Assembly: GCA_944990035.1 (NCBI GenBank)
Contig: CALYLX010000136.1
Location: 558,001-622,000 of the forward strand
DNA from: Clitopilus passeckerianus
Taxonomy: Eukaryota; Basidiomycota; Agaricomycetes; Agaricales; Entolomataceae
DNA: 64,000 bases
Direction: 5' to 3'
In this document: positions 1 to 10,677 of the stretch, piece after piece
How the letters are laid out: each line of letters begins with the position of its first letter
How positions within the stretch are numbered: position 1 is the stretch's first letter
Made by a program: the position numbers and the translations under genes
Notes under the pieces: generated by a model
Databases searched by the model: none
Seen by the model: only the letters and a program-made list of their open reading frames with translations
Told to the model about the DNA's origin: nothing

Positions 1-2
1 GT

Positions 3-1346
3 GCCGCACGTCTGGCTGTCCTGGATATCCGCATTTTGCTTGACCTTGAACCCCATCGACAGTCCACCTCAGCAATCGAATCTCAGCTTGTCGAAAGCCA
101 CATGAGGGTCGCTTATTCTGTGCCTGCACATAAAGAATATTGCCTCTCTGGGTATTCATCAGAGCCTGTCCTCGCCGAGGCGGCGGCACAGCTCATGCGT
201 AAACTTCAGTGAAACCATACAGACGAGAAGGATGTAATAGCTAAGATTCTCAAGCGCCATGTCAATAATGGACTCATATCCAAAGGAGAGCACAGCGAAA
301 TGGTTGCCCGCCTGCTACTGACTTCAGCCTAAGATCGCGCTCACGATCACAAGAATTCTGATTCTTTCAGCGAGCCTATTTCAGTGGCGGAGTTTCTTCA
401 AGCTCTTCTCAGATCTGGCCATTGGGAAAAGATCAAGGTCTCCCGACCTGACAATCTTACCAGCGAAACTACCTTCGAGGATGCTTTCAAGCATGCTAAA
501 GTTCGTTTCACTCATTTCAATAGGTCATGGGACGACTCGGGATCCACAGCATGGGCAGCCTTGGCGGCTTTTCTTCGCGGGATGGGGATCCAGTGTCATC
601 CTACCAAAGAAGGCATTGACATCATGATTCCCATCTTTTTCGAAAGTGACGACCCAGACACCTCTCGGGACATCCTTCTTCAACACATCTCAGGCATTCT
701 TATCTCGGTGAAAAACCGCGATAAAGCTAGCTCTCGCGTCAAGGTCTATGTGGATGCAACCCAAGTCAGCTTCTTTCCTCCAGTTCCTAAGGGCACAGAC
801 AGCCTACTCAACCCATTCATTGTTATCGTGATGGAGCTAGGCGTCCAGCCAAGCCTGCCTAACCAGCCAAATTCTAATTCCCATAAATGTCTCGTCCCCA
901 ATGGTGGTGCCAGCAAGGCCGATACAAAGAAACATCCTAAAACTCGGCCCACTACCCCCACAGACACCGGTTCATCCAATGCAATGGTCATTTCTTCGTC
1001 CAAAGTCCAGATGGAAGAAGGCCCAAAACATGCTTCCTCTCGCGTGGCTGCCAGAAGGTGTCACCCACGCTATACGATCTATGTTCATGATTGTTCTTCA
1101 TCGGTCTATCCGGTAATCAGTAGCAAAGATCTTTATGCGTTCCTCCTTGGTTCCCGCAAACTCTTCTCAGAGCATTCCCGTCAGGGCCCTGAATTCATCG
1201 AAGGGTTAAAGTCTTTGAAACCAGGTTGGTCGGCTGGAAGAGAGTGCTATTATTGGTTTGATGGATCAGAGGGCTACGATGATAGTAGAGACATTGAGGA
1301 GGGAGTCAGCGTCGGAATCAACAACAGAGCAGACGAAGAAGAATAA
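3..1346 (+). pseudogene. Broken C-terminal part of a large unrecognised fungal protein
   Basis: One reading frame (third base of the window onward) runs from the left edge to a TAA at 1344-1346 and is interrupted by two in-frame stops, TGA at 210-212 and TAA at 330-332. Translation on both sides of the stops is coherent: a segment with SQLVESHMRVAYSVP before the first stop, NGLISKGEHSEMVARLLL between the two, and about 320 residues after, ending in an acidic tail. From memory these phrases resemble a large Agaricomycete-expanded family of unknown function, but this was not searched. The 5' part lies outside the window. No ATG starts the last open stretch, so it is a relic and not a separate gene. 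It lies at the edge of the transposon island. Confidence 0.6.
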
Positions 1347-1721
1347 GTTAGCTAATGTTCAAATCATCGCGTTTATTACCGTACTGTACGAATGAGTCTA
1401 GCGGCAGAATGAAGTCTTCGAGATTGTATGCTCAAGATTAGTTTCATGTACTTCGCATGATCTGGGGGAGGGAGTAACCCTTTCCAAGATTTATTCTGAA
1501 TATTCATGACATATGCCTACACCAGTTACATTACAAAGCTGTATTACCTATTCCACAGCTCTACTAGATCTGAGTATGATTTGACACAATGTCCAGGGTT
1601 TGAAGCTGATTACTTTGCCAGCTCCCACTTCTCCCCCTAGGATCCTCACACCACGCCCTTCCCTCCTGCGCCAGCCACGTAAGCGCCTCATCAACATGCC
1701 ACTCCCCTTTTAACCGCCATC
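1347..1721. other. Intergenic, nothing recognised
   Basis: AT-rich spacer between the broken gene and the Tc1 transposon. No open frame, RNA gene or repeat was seen in it. Confidence 0.5.
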
Positions 1722-1970
1722 TACAGTGACTCAAACAATTGTCTGGATGTTTTGCACTTTTTGAGTATTTGCTTAATAACTTTTGCTATACTAAAGTTTG
1801 AATTATAGTGTTGGTACATAAAACAAAGCATTTGATCTCTGCTACAAGAATATATAAAAGTTACGTAATTCGGATCAAAGCCCGTTGAGATATAGTAGAA
1901 ACAAGTCAGAGATACATCTGGACAATTATTTGACTATGTACATTAGATATATAAAATTCAGCCATTAGTA

Positions 1971-2599
1971 CTCGTAGTAGTCAAAAGTGATGATAATTAT
2001 GTAAGCAGCCTCTCGCGACAGGTCTGGCACGTTGAAATAAATCCCTCCGTAAAATAGCCCACACATATTTTGACAACTATTCCTGCTTCCAGTAGGTATA
2101 TACATGCTGCTTGTGTATACAGACAGGAGCGCAAAGTATCTGAGTGAATGGTGGATGATACAGGAGCATATTCATACGTTCTCAGACCAAGTTCAGGCCA
2201 ATTGATGCTATAAAATCTTCTCATAATTCGAGGAGGAGGGCTAGCCTTGAAAACACAATGAGATGTTGATTTTGACTAATTCTAGGATAAAATAAAAGAT
2301 AGGCCTCTCAGAAGTATAGGTGAGTCTGCTCAGTTTTGAGATATGCGCTAGATTGTTTCCAGCCTCCATTTGATGGCCGAACTGAATGGCCAGATCTCAG
2401 GTAAAACCGTTACCACAGCGTGTGTAACACGTTCAATCACCTTCATATGGTACAGTTGTACGTTTATAGACTATATTTAGCTATCACCTGAAGGAATTAA
2501 TATTCTGACGCATGTGTACTATTGTACGTAGGGATTTGTCTTGACCAGCTCGACGTGAGCCCTGCTTACATAATTATCATCACTTTTGACAACTACGAG
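1971..2599. mobile_element. 629-bp non-autonomous TA-flanked element (MITE)
   Basis: Both ends carry a 38-bp inverted repeat starting CTCGTAGT(A/T)GTCAAAAGTG, with one mismatch (1971-2008 and 2562-2599). TA flanks both sides (1969-1970 and 2600-2601), so this is a TA-duplicating miniature element. Its interior has no coding frame worth reporting. It was inserted inside the last sense codon of the Tc1 transposase. The repeats do not match those of its host Tc1 copy, so another transposase moved it. Confidence 0.75.
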
Positions 2600-2601
2600 T
2601 A

Positions 2602-3249
2602 CTTGGTATTGCCTCCTTTTGCCTTAAGGACTGCTTCTATCCTTCTGGGCATACTTTTTATTAAGTTCTGACACACCTCTGGTGGTATATTCTCCCATAC
2701 CTCTGCAACTCTCTCCCAAACTTCAAAAACCCCCTTAGCGTGAGTCGGATATTCATTAAGCTTCCTTTTGATATGGTCCCAGAGGTGTTCTATAGAGTTG
2801 AGGTCAGGAGACTGTGCTGGCCAGTCTAGAAGATCAATATCATTGTCTTCCATCCACACCCGGACCACATTAGAGGTGTGCTTGGGGTCATTGTCCTGCT
2901 GGAAAATTCTTTCGTCCTCGGGAATGTCCAAATTCTCCATGCTGACCAGCAGCTGCTTGTCCAAAATGTCCCGATATTGGAAGCGGTCCATAATGCCCTC
3001 AACCTCTGCAAGTTTCCCTACTCCATTCCACCCCATACACCCCCATACCATGATGCTTCCTCCTCCGTGTTTAACCATTTTTTTTATCTCCCTAGGAATA
3101 AGGCCCTGGCCCTTCTGTTTCCATGTCCATTTCCTTCCATCTGACCCAATTCTATTGATCTTGGTCTCATCTGACCATACCACCCTCTTCCAGTCCTCTA
3201 CAGTGCGTTCCTTGTGCTTGTGGCACCATGCTACGCGCACCTTCTTTTG
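2602..3249 (-). pseudogene. Tc1-type DD34E transposase, N-terminus lost
   Basis: About 215 residues of a DDE_3 (Tc1) transposase catalytic domain on the minus strand. The catalytic triad is visible: D in WSDETK, D in QQDNDPKHTS, E in SIEHLWDHIKRKL. There are exactly 34 residues between the second D and the E, the spacing of Tc1-type (DD34E) enzymes. The helix-turn-helix N-terminal DNA-binding half, usually about 120 residues, is missing because LTR DNA starts at 3250. The last codons are split by the insertion at 1971-2599. Joining the flanks across the duplicated TA restores the usual ending TKY-stop (TAC from 2600-2601 plus 1968, then TAA). The copy cannot be active. Confidence 0.85.
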
Positions 3250-3711
3250 TGTTAAGCTAGTATCGCTACTCGCTTAAACAAGTATCAAGGGTTCAGCTGC
3301 TTAGTCTTCTACCAGCCTTTGTAGAGACGAGCGAGAGTAATCGAGCAAGTCAAAGTTTAAAGCAAATAGCAATGTATAGGCTTTTAGGTCAAGCTGGAGA
3401 AGCAAGACCAAAAGCGTGAAAGTATTTATACAAGGTTGGTAGGGCTAAGGGTTGGGCATTGTGCAGCAATGCTGTGTAAGTAAAATAAGTATGACTCAGA
3501 GTGAGTCAGGGTAAGAGTCACTATGAGTCACGATAAGTAAATATAGTACAAGTGTCTCACGATCGTGAGAATACTGAGTAATCAGTGTAAAAAGAATGAA
3601 TAGTGCGCAGCACTGTAAGGTAAGCAAGTAGGTGTAAGTGGGCCGAAGTAGTAACAATGAATTAGTAAGAAGGAAAAAGAGTCCGGGTGCGTATCCAAGG
3701 TAACTGTAACA
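3250..3711 (-). repeat. LTR of element A (3' LTR)
   Basis: 462 bp, starting TGTTAAGC and ending CTGTAACA on the plus strand. It holds three TGASTCA sites (3492-3498, 3502-3508, 3524-3530), the perfect palindrome TCTCACGATCGTGAGA (3555-3570), and the 11-mer complementary to the transcript start (3386-3396). It inserted into the Tc1 transposase frame. Confidence 0.93.
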
Positions 3712-3762
3712 TTACCCTCTCGCTAGCGTTGAAGTCACCTGACTTCAATTCTTCCTTTTGCC

Positions 3763-4626
3763 TCAGAAGTGGCGGTCTATGTTCTTCCAGTAGCGTTGTG
3801 GACATTTAACCGGATAATGGCCTGGGCTGCGACGATGACACAGATGACAAACAAAATAAAAGCAATGACATTGTTGATGTCTGCCTCCACAGATATAACA
3901 TCTGAACCATCGCGGTGGAATTGGTTGGTTGGCAAGGTATCCGGTACGTGGCACCTTCTGGGACGAGATTGTCGAGGAAGAGGATTCACCAGAGTCGGCG
4001 AATCTGACTCGGGTGGGCTTTTGAATGCGGAGAGGTAGGGTGTCGCTGGTCGTGACATTGGGGTCGATGTTCTCCTTGTTGTTATCTTGTTCTTCAGGGT
4101 TAGTCCTGACGAATGGGTTATGTTTGATTTTTGCGGCGGTTTCTAAGTCGATGGTTGGGGGAAATTCTCGGAGGGTTCCTTGAACCTGACGTGCCGTGAG
4201 AATCGTTGGTTCTTCAGTGGTTTGATCTTCCTCAGGCCCCCAGGGATTGGCGGCAAGGGTTTCAAAATCTGTCTCTTTCGGGTTGGGGAACCAACTTTGT
4301 CGCTCAGGATAGTGCTGATCGAGGAAGGCTATTCCTCCAGCAGCAAAGAAGAGGTCGGTGAGGGTTTCCTCCGTGCGTTGGTCAGAGCTGTCAAGAGCTC
4401 AATCAAGTTCTTCAAGGGTTTTCGAATATAGGTGGCGTAGACGAGCCACTTCGTTGCGGAATTCGGTTCTTCGGTCGTGGTAGGCTGAGCCTCGCTCTGC
4501 CACTTCGGTGAGGGGATTGTCGTCGCTGCTCCAGGTAGTGTTTGTACGGAGCGCCGTAACAGCGGAATCGGTTTTGAAGGTGTTAAGGATGATGGTACGG
4601 TCGTAGGAGGAGACATTGGAAGGCAT
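3763..4626 (-). pseudogene. Element A third ORF, Cys-rich knuckle protein
   Basis: Downstream of pol, a separate minus-strand ATG at 4626 opens a frame of about 287 codons ending at TGA 3763-3765. One internal TGA (4399-4401) again fits CGA to TGA. The N-terminal third looks helical (NEVARLRHLYSKTLEELD). The middle is acidic and low in complexity. The C-terminus has clustered cysteines and histidines, CYICGGRHQQCHC followed by CHLCHRRSPGHYPVKC, compatible with two zinc knuckles. Standard gypsy elements end with integrase/chromodomain, so this is an additional protein, possibly an RNA-binding or nucleocapsid-like accessory. No envelope-like signal or membrane segment is visible. Confidence 0.7.
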
Positions 4627-4679
4627 TATAAGAGAAGTTTGTTTGTTCGGTGGATTACTGTGGTGCAGTTGATGGGGTT

Positions 4680-7600
4680 TTACCGAATATTCTTCCTCTT
4701 CTTATATGCTTCAAGGGTTTTCTTGGCGTTCTTGAGATTTCCCATAGGTTCTCAAGAGTTCTCCGATGTCGGATATCCTTTCCATTTGATCTTGTAAAGG
4801 ATTCTCCCACGATGTCGTTTGTGTGCGACAATTTCTTCAACTTCCCATTCTTCTTCTTGATTGATGAGGTCAGGTGGTGGTTCTAGGAAGTTGGGTCCAT
4901 GTGTCTCCGTTTCCTTGTATGGTGTGAGGAGGGTGGCGTGGAATACAGGGTGAATTTTCCATGCTCGGGGTAGTTCTAGTTTGTAGGTCAGTGGACCTAG
5001 CACTTCTTTGATCGTAAAGGGGCCTTCTCATCGTGGCGTGAACTTCTTTGAGTAGTATGCCAGTTTTAGGTTGGTTGCTTCCAGCCACACCTTCTGTCCT
5101 TGCTCAAATGGTTTGAAGTTGCTTCGGATGCGTTCGGCCATCTTCCGTCTCGCAAGTTCATGAGTGGCCACAGCTTTGTCTCGTGCCTGTTGGAGTTCTT
5201 TCATTCAGGTTTCCGCAGCTGGAATATTGGTTTTCTGATATGGAAGGGGAATGGCACGTGGTTCTGCTCCATTTATTAAATAGAATGGAGTTCATGCAGT
5301 GACAGCATGAACTTGTTTATTGTGGGCGAATTCCATCAGGGGAATTAGTTCTAGCCATTTCTCGGGGTTGTTGGCGCAGAATAGTCAGAGATAAGTGCCA
5401 ATATCTTGGTTGACGTGTTCAGTTTCTCCATCAGCTTGGGGGTGGTATGCGGTTGTTAGGGAGAGCTTGATTCCCAGGAGCTGTCCTAGTTCTTGAAATA
5501 CTTTGGATGCGAATTGTGGACCTCTGTCAGATATCAGTTTGTCGGGAAGTCCAAATCTTCTGTAGACGGCGTCCAAGTAGTTATTGGCAGTGCCTAGGGC
5601 ATCGATGGTCTTTTTGCAAGGGGTTAAAATTACCCCCTTACTAAGGCCATGGTCTACCACGACCATGAGTGAGTCGTACCCATTAACCTCAGGGAGATCC
5701 ATAATGAAATCTGTAAAGGCAAGTTCAAAGGGTCGTGTGGTGGTAAATTTGATTGGGTTCAGGGGAGGTGCCGTGGGATGTGTATTGATTTTCATCTGTT
5801 GGCAAGGGGCACATCTATCAATGTAGGATTTGACAGTTCCAAACATTCTGGGCCACCAATAATGTTCGGAAATTAACTCCATCGTTTTGAATGCTCCGGG
5901 GTGTCCGGCCATAGGTGCATTATGATTCTTCTGTATGAGGCTTTGTCGTAGGGTAGTGTCATTAGGGACGTAGCATCGTCCCCTGAAGAAGAGGAGAGAG
6001 TCCTCTACCTTCCAGTCAGCTAACACTGATTTGATCGGAGTAGAGTGGTTCTTCAGATGTCGTATTGCTTCAGTGAAGAATTCGTCTTTCATCATGCATT
6101 CGGTGTTATGATTTTGCTTACATGTTTCTCCTTACATACCCCGGCCCGCTTACCTATGCACGATTACTCACATATGCTGCGCATCACTGCGCATTTTTCA
6201 TCTTTTTCCATGCTTACTCCGTATCTCTCACGATCGTGAGAGACTTATACCTTATCTGACTCTTTCTGACTCACATTGAGTTATACTGACTCATGTACTT
6301 ACTCATCATGCTGCGCATGACTCATTACTTACTCAGCATGCTGCGCATGCGCTATATTTAGAACTATTAGATAGGTATATAAACCTGTACCATTTGGTCA
6401 AGGCTCCTCAGCTTGACCTAGGCAATCTACCTAACTGCTTAGTTCTCTACTTCGCTTTTAAGTCCCTTGCTTTGTCAATCTCACCAGGTCGTCAGTACAG
6501 CCGCAGCTGCTGACAAATCTTTATCTTTGTTTATCAAAGACATCGAGCGTAAACAGTATTACCTAAGTTGTTAGGCTCTGCCTTAACATTCAGCAAATTC
6601 CACCTTAAGTTCGGTGTCAATTGCTCGGATGAAGAGTTTATCAGGTAGCATGGTGATATCTTCATTGTCGGTGTCGTGGTCTAGAATGTGATCTGCTCGT
6701 CGGGATAGTTCGTCAGATTGGATCATCTGAGTTCCTGATACATGAACTAGGTTCAGGTCATATTGGGAGAGGAGTAAACTCCATCGTGCTTGTCGTCGGC
6801 TAAGCTTCTGTGGCGTTCGGTAGTAGGTCAGGTTCTTATGGTCGGAGAATACCGTGACAGGGTGGGCTGATCCTTGTAGATAGTGTCGCCAAGTTTCCAG
6901 TGCTCTGACTATAGCGAGTAGTTCCCTGTCGTAGATTTCGTAGTTCTGTTCGGTTGGGGTGAAGGAATGGGAAATGTATCCACAAGGGTGCCAGTCGTTA
7001 TTTTCATCGTGTTGGCGTAGCACTGCTCCTGTTGCCCACTTGGATGCATCACATTCAATAGTGAATGGTTTTGTTGGGTCGGGCATCGTGAGTACGGGCG
7101 TCTCTGCGAACCTTTTCTTCAGAGCTTCGAATGCTTCTCCTTGTTCCTTTCCCCATGTAAAGGGCTGATCTTTCTTGGTGAGATCATTCAGGGGTTGGGC
7201 TAGTTCTACATATTTCCCTATGAACCATTGATAGAAGTTACCAAATCCCAAAAAGGACCGAACTTCTTTTACGGTGGTCGGGGTTGGCCATTTCTTTATC
7301 CCATCGAGTTTGATTGGGTCCATGTGGATCTTGTCTGGCGATATGATCATTCCAAGGAATTCAACTTCTGTTACATTGAATTTGCACTTCTCAGCCTTAA
7401 GGAACAGGTTGTGTTCCATCAGCCTTTGAAGTACCCATTTGGTGTGTTTCTTGTGTTCTCTTGGGTCTTTGGAGAAGAGTAACATGTCATCCATGTAAAT
7501 GATTAACCATTCTTCATCGATCATGTCTCTGAAGATGTGGTTCATCATTGCTTGAAATGTGGCTGGGGAGTTACATAGTCCAAAGAACATGACGGTGGGT

Positions 7601-8925
7601 TCAAACAAGCCTCGATTTGTTTTGAAGGCTGCTTTCCACTCGTCGCCTTCTTTGATCCAGACATTATGATATCCCCATTGGATGTCTAGTTTCGTGAAAA
7701 TCTTTGCTCCTTTGAGTTTGTCGAGTAGGTCGCTGACTAGTAGTAAGGGGTAGGCATTCTTGACAGTACCACTGTTGAGGTACCGGTAATCTTGGCAGGG
7801 TCGTAGTGTGTTTGCTTCTTTCTTTGCTACAAAGAAGAAGGGTGATGCTTGGGGTGATTTCGAAGGTCGGATGTATCCTTTCCGTAAGTTTTCTTCGAGA
7901 AATTTGTCCATTTCGGCTTGCTCCTTTGGGTTGAGGGGATAGATCTTGCAGTCTTTTGGGACAAAATCGGGTTTGAGATCAATGGCATGATCCCAGGGTC
8001 GTGATGGGGGGAATCGTTCTGATGCTTCTTTCTCGAAGACTTTCTTGAATTCATGGTATTCAGGGGGAATCAGGTCTTCAAGTCTTTTCTCGACTTCTTC
8101 GGTCTTCTGATGTTCTAAAGCCTGGGAGATGGATGTCTTTGCACGGATCCAGACGTTCTGGGTTGGTATGAATCGTAGTGATCCTCTGTCGCGGGTAATT
8201 CGGGAGATGTTGGCAGCTCAGATCCTTCTGATCTCAGGTTCTCGGTGTTCGTTTGTTAATGGGGAATAGGCTCGTTCAAATATCCCCATTACTGGTTCTC
8301 CTTTCACATAGGCAATAACCAGGTCTTCTTCCATATTGGGTTCGTTCAGTGGTGTTTCAAGGGGTTCGGGTTCATCGGGTATATTGGGAATGTCTGGATG
8401 TGATTCTTCTGCTGCGGCTAGTCGTCTGATCTGGACTCGGGCAAGGGCTGTGCGTAGCGAGGATGTCTTGACGTGTTTGGGATTAATGAATAGTGTCCCC
8501 TTTTGCCAGTTGATTTCTGGATTCGTTCGCTTCAGCCATGGGAGTCCAAGGATCAGGTGTTCATTCCCTAATCCGGTGACCAGGCACCGCTCTGACGCCT
8601 TGTGTTTCCCTATTCCTATATCAACCCAAGTGTAATGAGCGATTTGCCCTGTTTTGTTGATAGTGCCGTCAACATTTTTGGCAGTGAGAGGTTGTCGGAG
8701 GGGATGTGTTTTGATTCGATGGTGGGCGACAAATTCTTTGTCAATGAATAGTCCTTGAGCACCTGAGTCGACTAGTGCTTTGGTTTCAACGGTTCTTTCT
8801 TCGTTCGGGGCAGAGACCTTTATGGGTAGATGCATAGATTTATCAAAAGGTTCTGCATACGACATAGAAGAAATCAGTGTTAAGGCAGGTTCAGACGTTG
8901 ATACTGGCCGCCGTTCTAAAAATCC
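4680..8925 (-). pseudogene. Element A pol: protease, RT, RNase H, integrase, chromodomain
   Basis: Pol opens in the -1 frame relative to gag. Domains in order: aspartic protease with VDSGAQG (about 8770); reverse transcriptase with IIYMDDMLL (about 7490); RNase H with [12 protein letters not shown]; integrase with the H-H-C-C zinc fold (HNAPMAGH to CAPCQQMK); and a chromodomain (EVEEIVAHKRHRGRILYKIK, about 4830). It ends at TAA 4680-4682. Stops inside are TGA at 8218-8220, 5385-5387, 5292-5294, 5205-5207, 5028-5030 and 4752-4754. Each restores a conserved Arg (CGA) or Trp (TGG) by one transition. The solo LTR at 6104-6588 plus a 5-bp duplication explains the only frame jump. The chromodomain places the element among chromoviruses. 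Confidence 0.9.
6104..6588 (+). repeat. Solo LTR of gypsy family B, inserted in element A pol
   Basis: 485 bp, reverse orientation to 12387-12842, starting TGTTATGA and ending CCTTAACA. Flanking pentamers ttcgg (6099-6103) and ttcag (6589-6593) are a near-identical 5-bp target duplication. No internal region remains, so the two LTRs of the parent copy have recombined out. It carries three TGACTCA sites (6267-6273, 6287-6293, 6318-6324) and an 18-bp palindrome CTCTCACGATCGTGAGAG (6225-6242). Element B, in contrast, retains a 5' LTR with gag. Confidence 0.88.
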
Positions 8926-10112
8926 TCATCGAGCTCCTCCCAGAACTTGTCTAGTTCTTCTGCTTCCAATGCTCTGATGGTCTGGACAAGATCTTTGATG
9001 TTTTTCTTGCCATAAGAGTTGATGCTAGTGGATGGCTTTCCTCCTCTGCGTTCCGGGCATTCTCGAGAGCGATGTCCTTTCTTGAAACAACAGAAGCATT
9101 TCCCTTCCTTCATTAACTCCTTTCTCTTTTCAAAAGATAAGGCGTCAATGTCCATAGCATTTGGGTCTGCTGTGGTATGGGTGTTGCGGGAGTTTGCGTG
9201 GGCAATAGGGGGAAGTCCTCTGTTGCGGCAGATGACATTCTGTCCTCGACGCCATTGTGCATCAAATTGGGCGGCATGGTCATACCATCCATCGATTGTT
9301 GTGGGAAGAGTAGGGAGGTTATAGATCTTCTCGATGATCTTGGAGTTGAGTCCTTTCTGGAAGAATTTGATTTTTGCCTTTTCGTCGGAAATTCCCGAGG
9401 CGGCGATAAGGACTTTAAATTGAGAGATGTAGTCATCAATTTGTCCTTTCTGGGTGAGAGCGTCTAAAGACGCAAATGCTTGTCCTTCTCCGTCTACTGG
9501 GAAAAAGGTGTTGACGAATTCTTTTTCGAACTGCTTGAAGTCAGGAAAGATAATGTCGTTATCTTTGTCACTGTAGTTCTGGCAGAAAGATCATTTCCAT
9601 GCCAAGGCGGTTCCCTTTTTCAAAAAGGAAAGTGCAAAGGCAATCTGTTTGTTGTTGTCATCATAGATGTGTTGATTTAGGGTCAGGTACATCTTGACTT
9701 CCAACAACCAAACTTCAGCGTTTCTTCGGTCACCATCATATTCAAATGGTTGTCCGATTCGGAGTTCAGCGAGTTTCTTTGTTTCAGGGTTATTTTGATC
9801 CATTGTTTGTTGTTTCTGTCTCGGGGTCTGTGTGGGTGTCGGAATGTGGGTCTATTTGTGGGGTTCTGATTCTGTTTCTGATTCCAGTTTGGTGTCTGTT
9901 AGTGGTTCAGGTTCGGGGATAGTTACTTCGGCGAAGTAAGAGTCGTCGAGGTTAGCGTCAAGTCGATATTTGTGCGGGTCTTCTTCTTTCGGTACCAAGT
10001 GTCTCCACCTGCTTGCGTTGTAATCAAACTCCGCGTAAGTACTGTCGTTGAGTTGTACTACGTTGGCTGTTCCTGTGGGAGTTGAAGTGTTTGGTGGTCT
10101 TGAGAGAGACAT
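8916..10112 (-). pseudogene. Element A gag with zinc knuckle
   Basis: One minus-strand frame starts with ATG at 10112 and ends at TAG 8916-8918, about 398 codons. It is broken by TAG at 9852-9854 (CAG to TAG) and TGA at 9591-9593. Order: an acidic N-terminal segment, a retrotransposon gag core (FEYDGDRRNAEVWLLEVKMY and YNLPTLPTTIDGWYDHAAQF), then one CCHC knuckle CFCCFKKGHRSREC near the C-terminus. Its stop overlaps the start of pol in the -1 frame at the heptamer GGATTTT (8919-8925). Confidence 0.85.
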
Positions 10113-10203
10113 GGTTTCGGTGGTTCCTGCAAGAGTGGTGCACCTCTTGCAGTTGGGTGGTTGGTGGTTGTGGCCTACGCTTGCGATGAGCGGGCTATCA
10201 GAT

Positions 10204-10214
10204 CAGCTTGACCT
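10204..10214 (-). promoter_or_regulatory. Element A primer-binding site, self-complementary to its own LTR
   Basis: Two bases inside the 5' LTR the minus strand reads AGGTCAAGCTG. This is the exact complement of CAGCTTGACCT in the LTR, placed about 30 bp downstream of a TATA-like box. Tf1 of fission yeast primes reverse transcription with the first 11 nt of its own mRNA. The position and 11-nt length here match that mechanism rather than tRNA priming. Confidence 0.7.
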
Positions 10215-10216
10215 TT

Positions 10217-10677
10217 TGTTAAGCTAGTATCGCTACTCGCTTAAACAAGTATCAAGGGTTCAGCTGCTTAGTCTTCTACTAGCCTTTGTAAAGATGAGCG
10301 AGAGTAATTGAGCAAGTTGAAGTTAAAACAAATAGCAATGTATAGGCTTTTAGGTCAAGCTGAGGAAGCAAGACCAAAAGCGTGAAAGTATTTATTCAAG
10401 GTTGGTAGGGCTAAGGGTTGGGCATTGCGCAGCAATGCTGTGTAAGTAAAATAAGTATGACTCAGAGTGAGTCAGGGTAAGAGTCACTATGAGTCACGAT
10501 AAGTAAATATAGTACAAGTGTCTCACGATCGTGAGAATACTGAGTAATCAGTGTAAAAAGAATGAATAGTGCGCAGCACTGTAAGGTAAGCAAGTAGGTG
10601 TAAGTGGGCCGAAGTAGTAACAATGAATTAGTAAGAAGGAAAAAGAGTCCGGGTGCGTATCCAAGATAACTGTAACA
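10217..10677 (-). repeat. LTR of element A (5' LTR)
   Basis: 461 bp, a near-identical copy of 3250-3711. On the minus strand a TATA-like ATAAATAC (10388-10395) lies about 30 bp before CAGCTTGACCT (10352-10362), the predicted transcript start. TGASTCA sites are at 10458-10464, 10468-10474 and 10490-10496, and the palindrome TCTCACGATCGTGAGA is at 10521-10536. Confidence 0.93.

Larger units (their letters stand above)
1724..3249 (-). mobile_element. Tc1/mariner transposon, interrupted and truncated
   Basis: The left end is a terminal repeat beginning CAGTGACTCAAACAATTGTC at 1724, directly after a TA (1722-1723), the target duplicated by Tc1/mariner elements. The terminal repeat reaches about 1940 and ends with an inverted copy of the outer motif (ACATCTGGACAATTATTTG). 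It leads into a minus-strand transposase. A miniature element sits at 1971-2599, and the right part is lost at 3249/3250, where the LTR of gypsy element A begins. The other terminal repeat and the transposase N-terminus are missing from the window. The terminal repeat is a diverged relative of that of the element at 15351-16958. Confidence 0.75.
3250..10677 (-). mobile_element. Ty3/gypsy chromovirus (element A), nearly full length, inactivated
   Basis: Two direct LTRs (3250-3711, 10217-10677; TG...CA ends) bound gag, pol with protease, reverse transcriptase, RNase H, integrase and chromodomain, and an extra 3' ORF, all on the minus strand. The primer-binding site follows the 5' LTR at 10204-10214, and a purine tract (GAGAGGGTAA, minus strand) precedes the 3' LTR at 3712-3721. 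Pol is split by a reversed solo LTR at 6104-6588. Coding frames carry nine premature stops, each explainable by one C-to-T or G-to-A change. The two LTRs differ at roughly a dozen sites, mostly transitions. The 5-bp flanks differ (ttttg on the left, ccttg on the right), so no clean target duplication is seen. Confidence 0.92.

Noticed and set aside
2768..3277. 169-codon open frame on the plus strand
   Set aside because: Antisense to the Tc1 transposase; shadow of a real coding frame.
6104..6588. Solo LTR considered as a promoter of a host gene
   Set aside because: It sits inside a dead retrotransposon in reverse orientation with no downstream host gene nearby.
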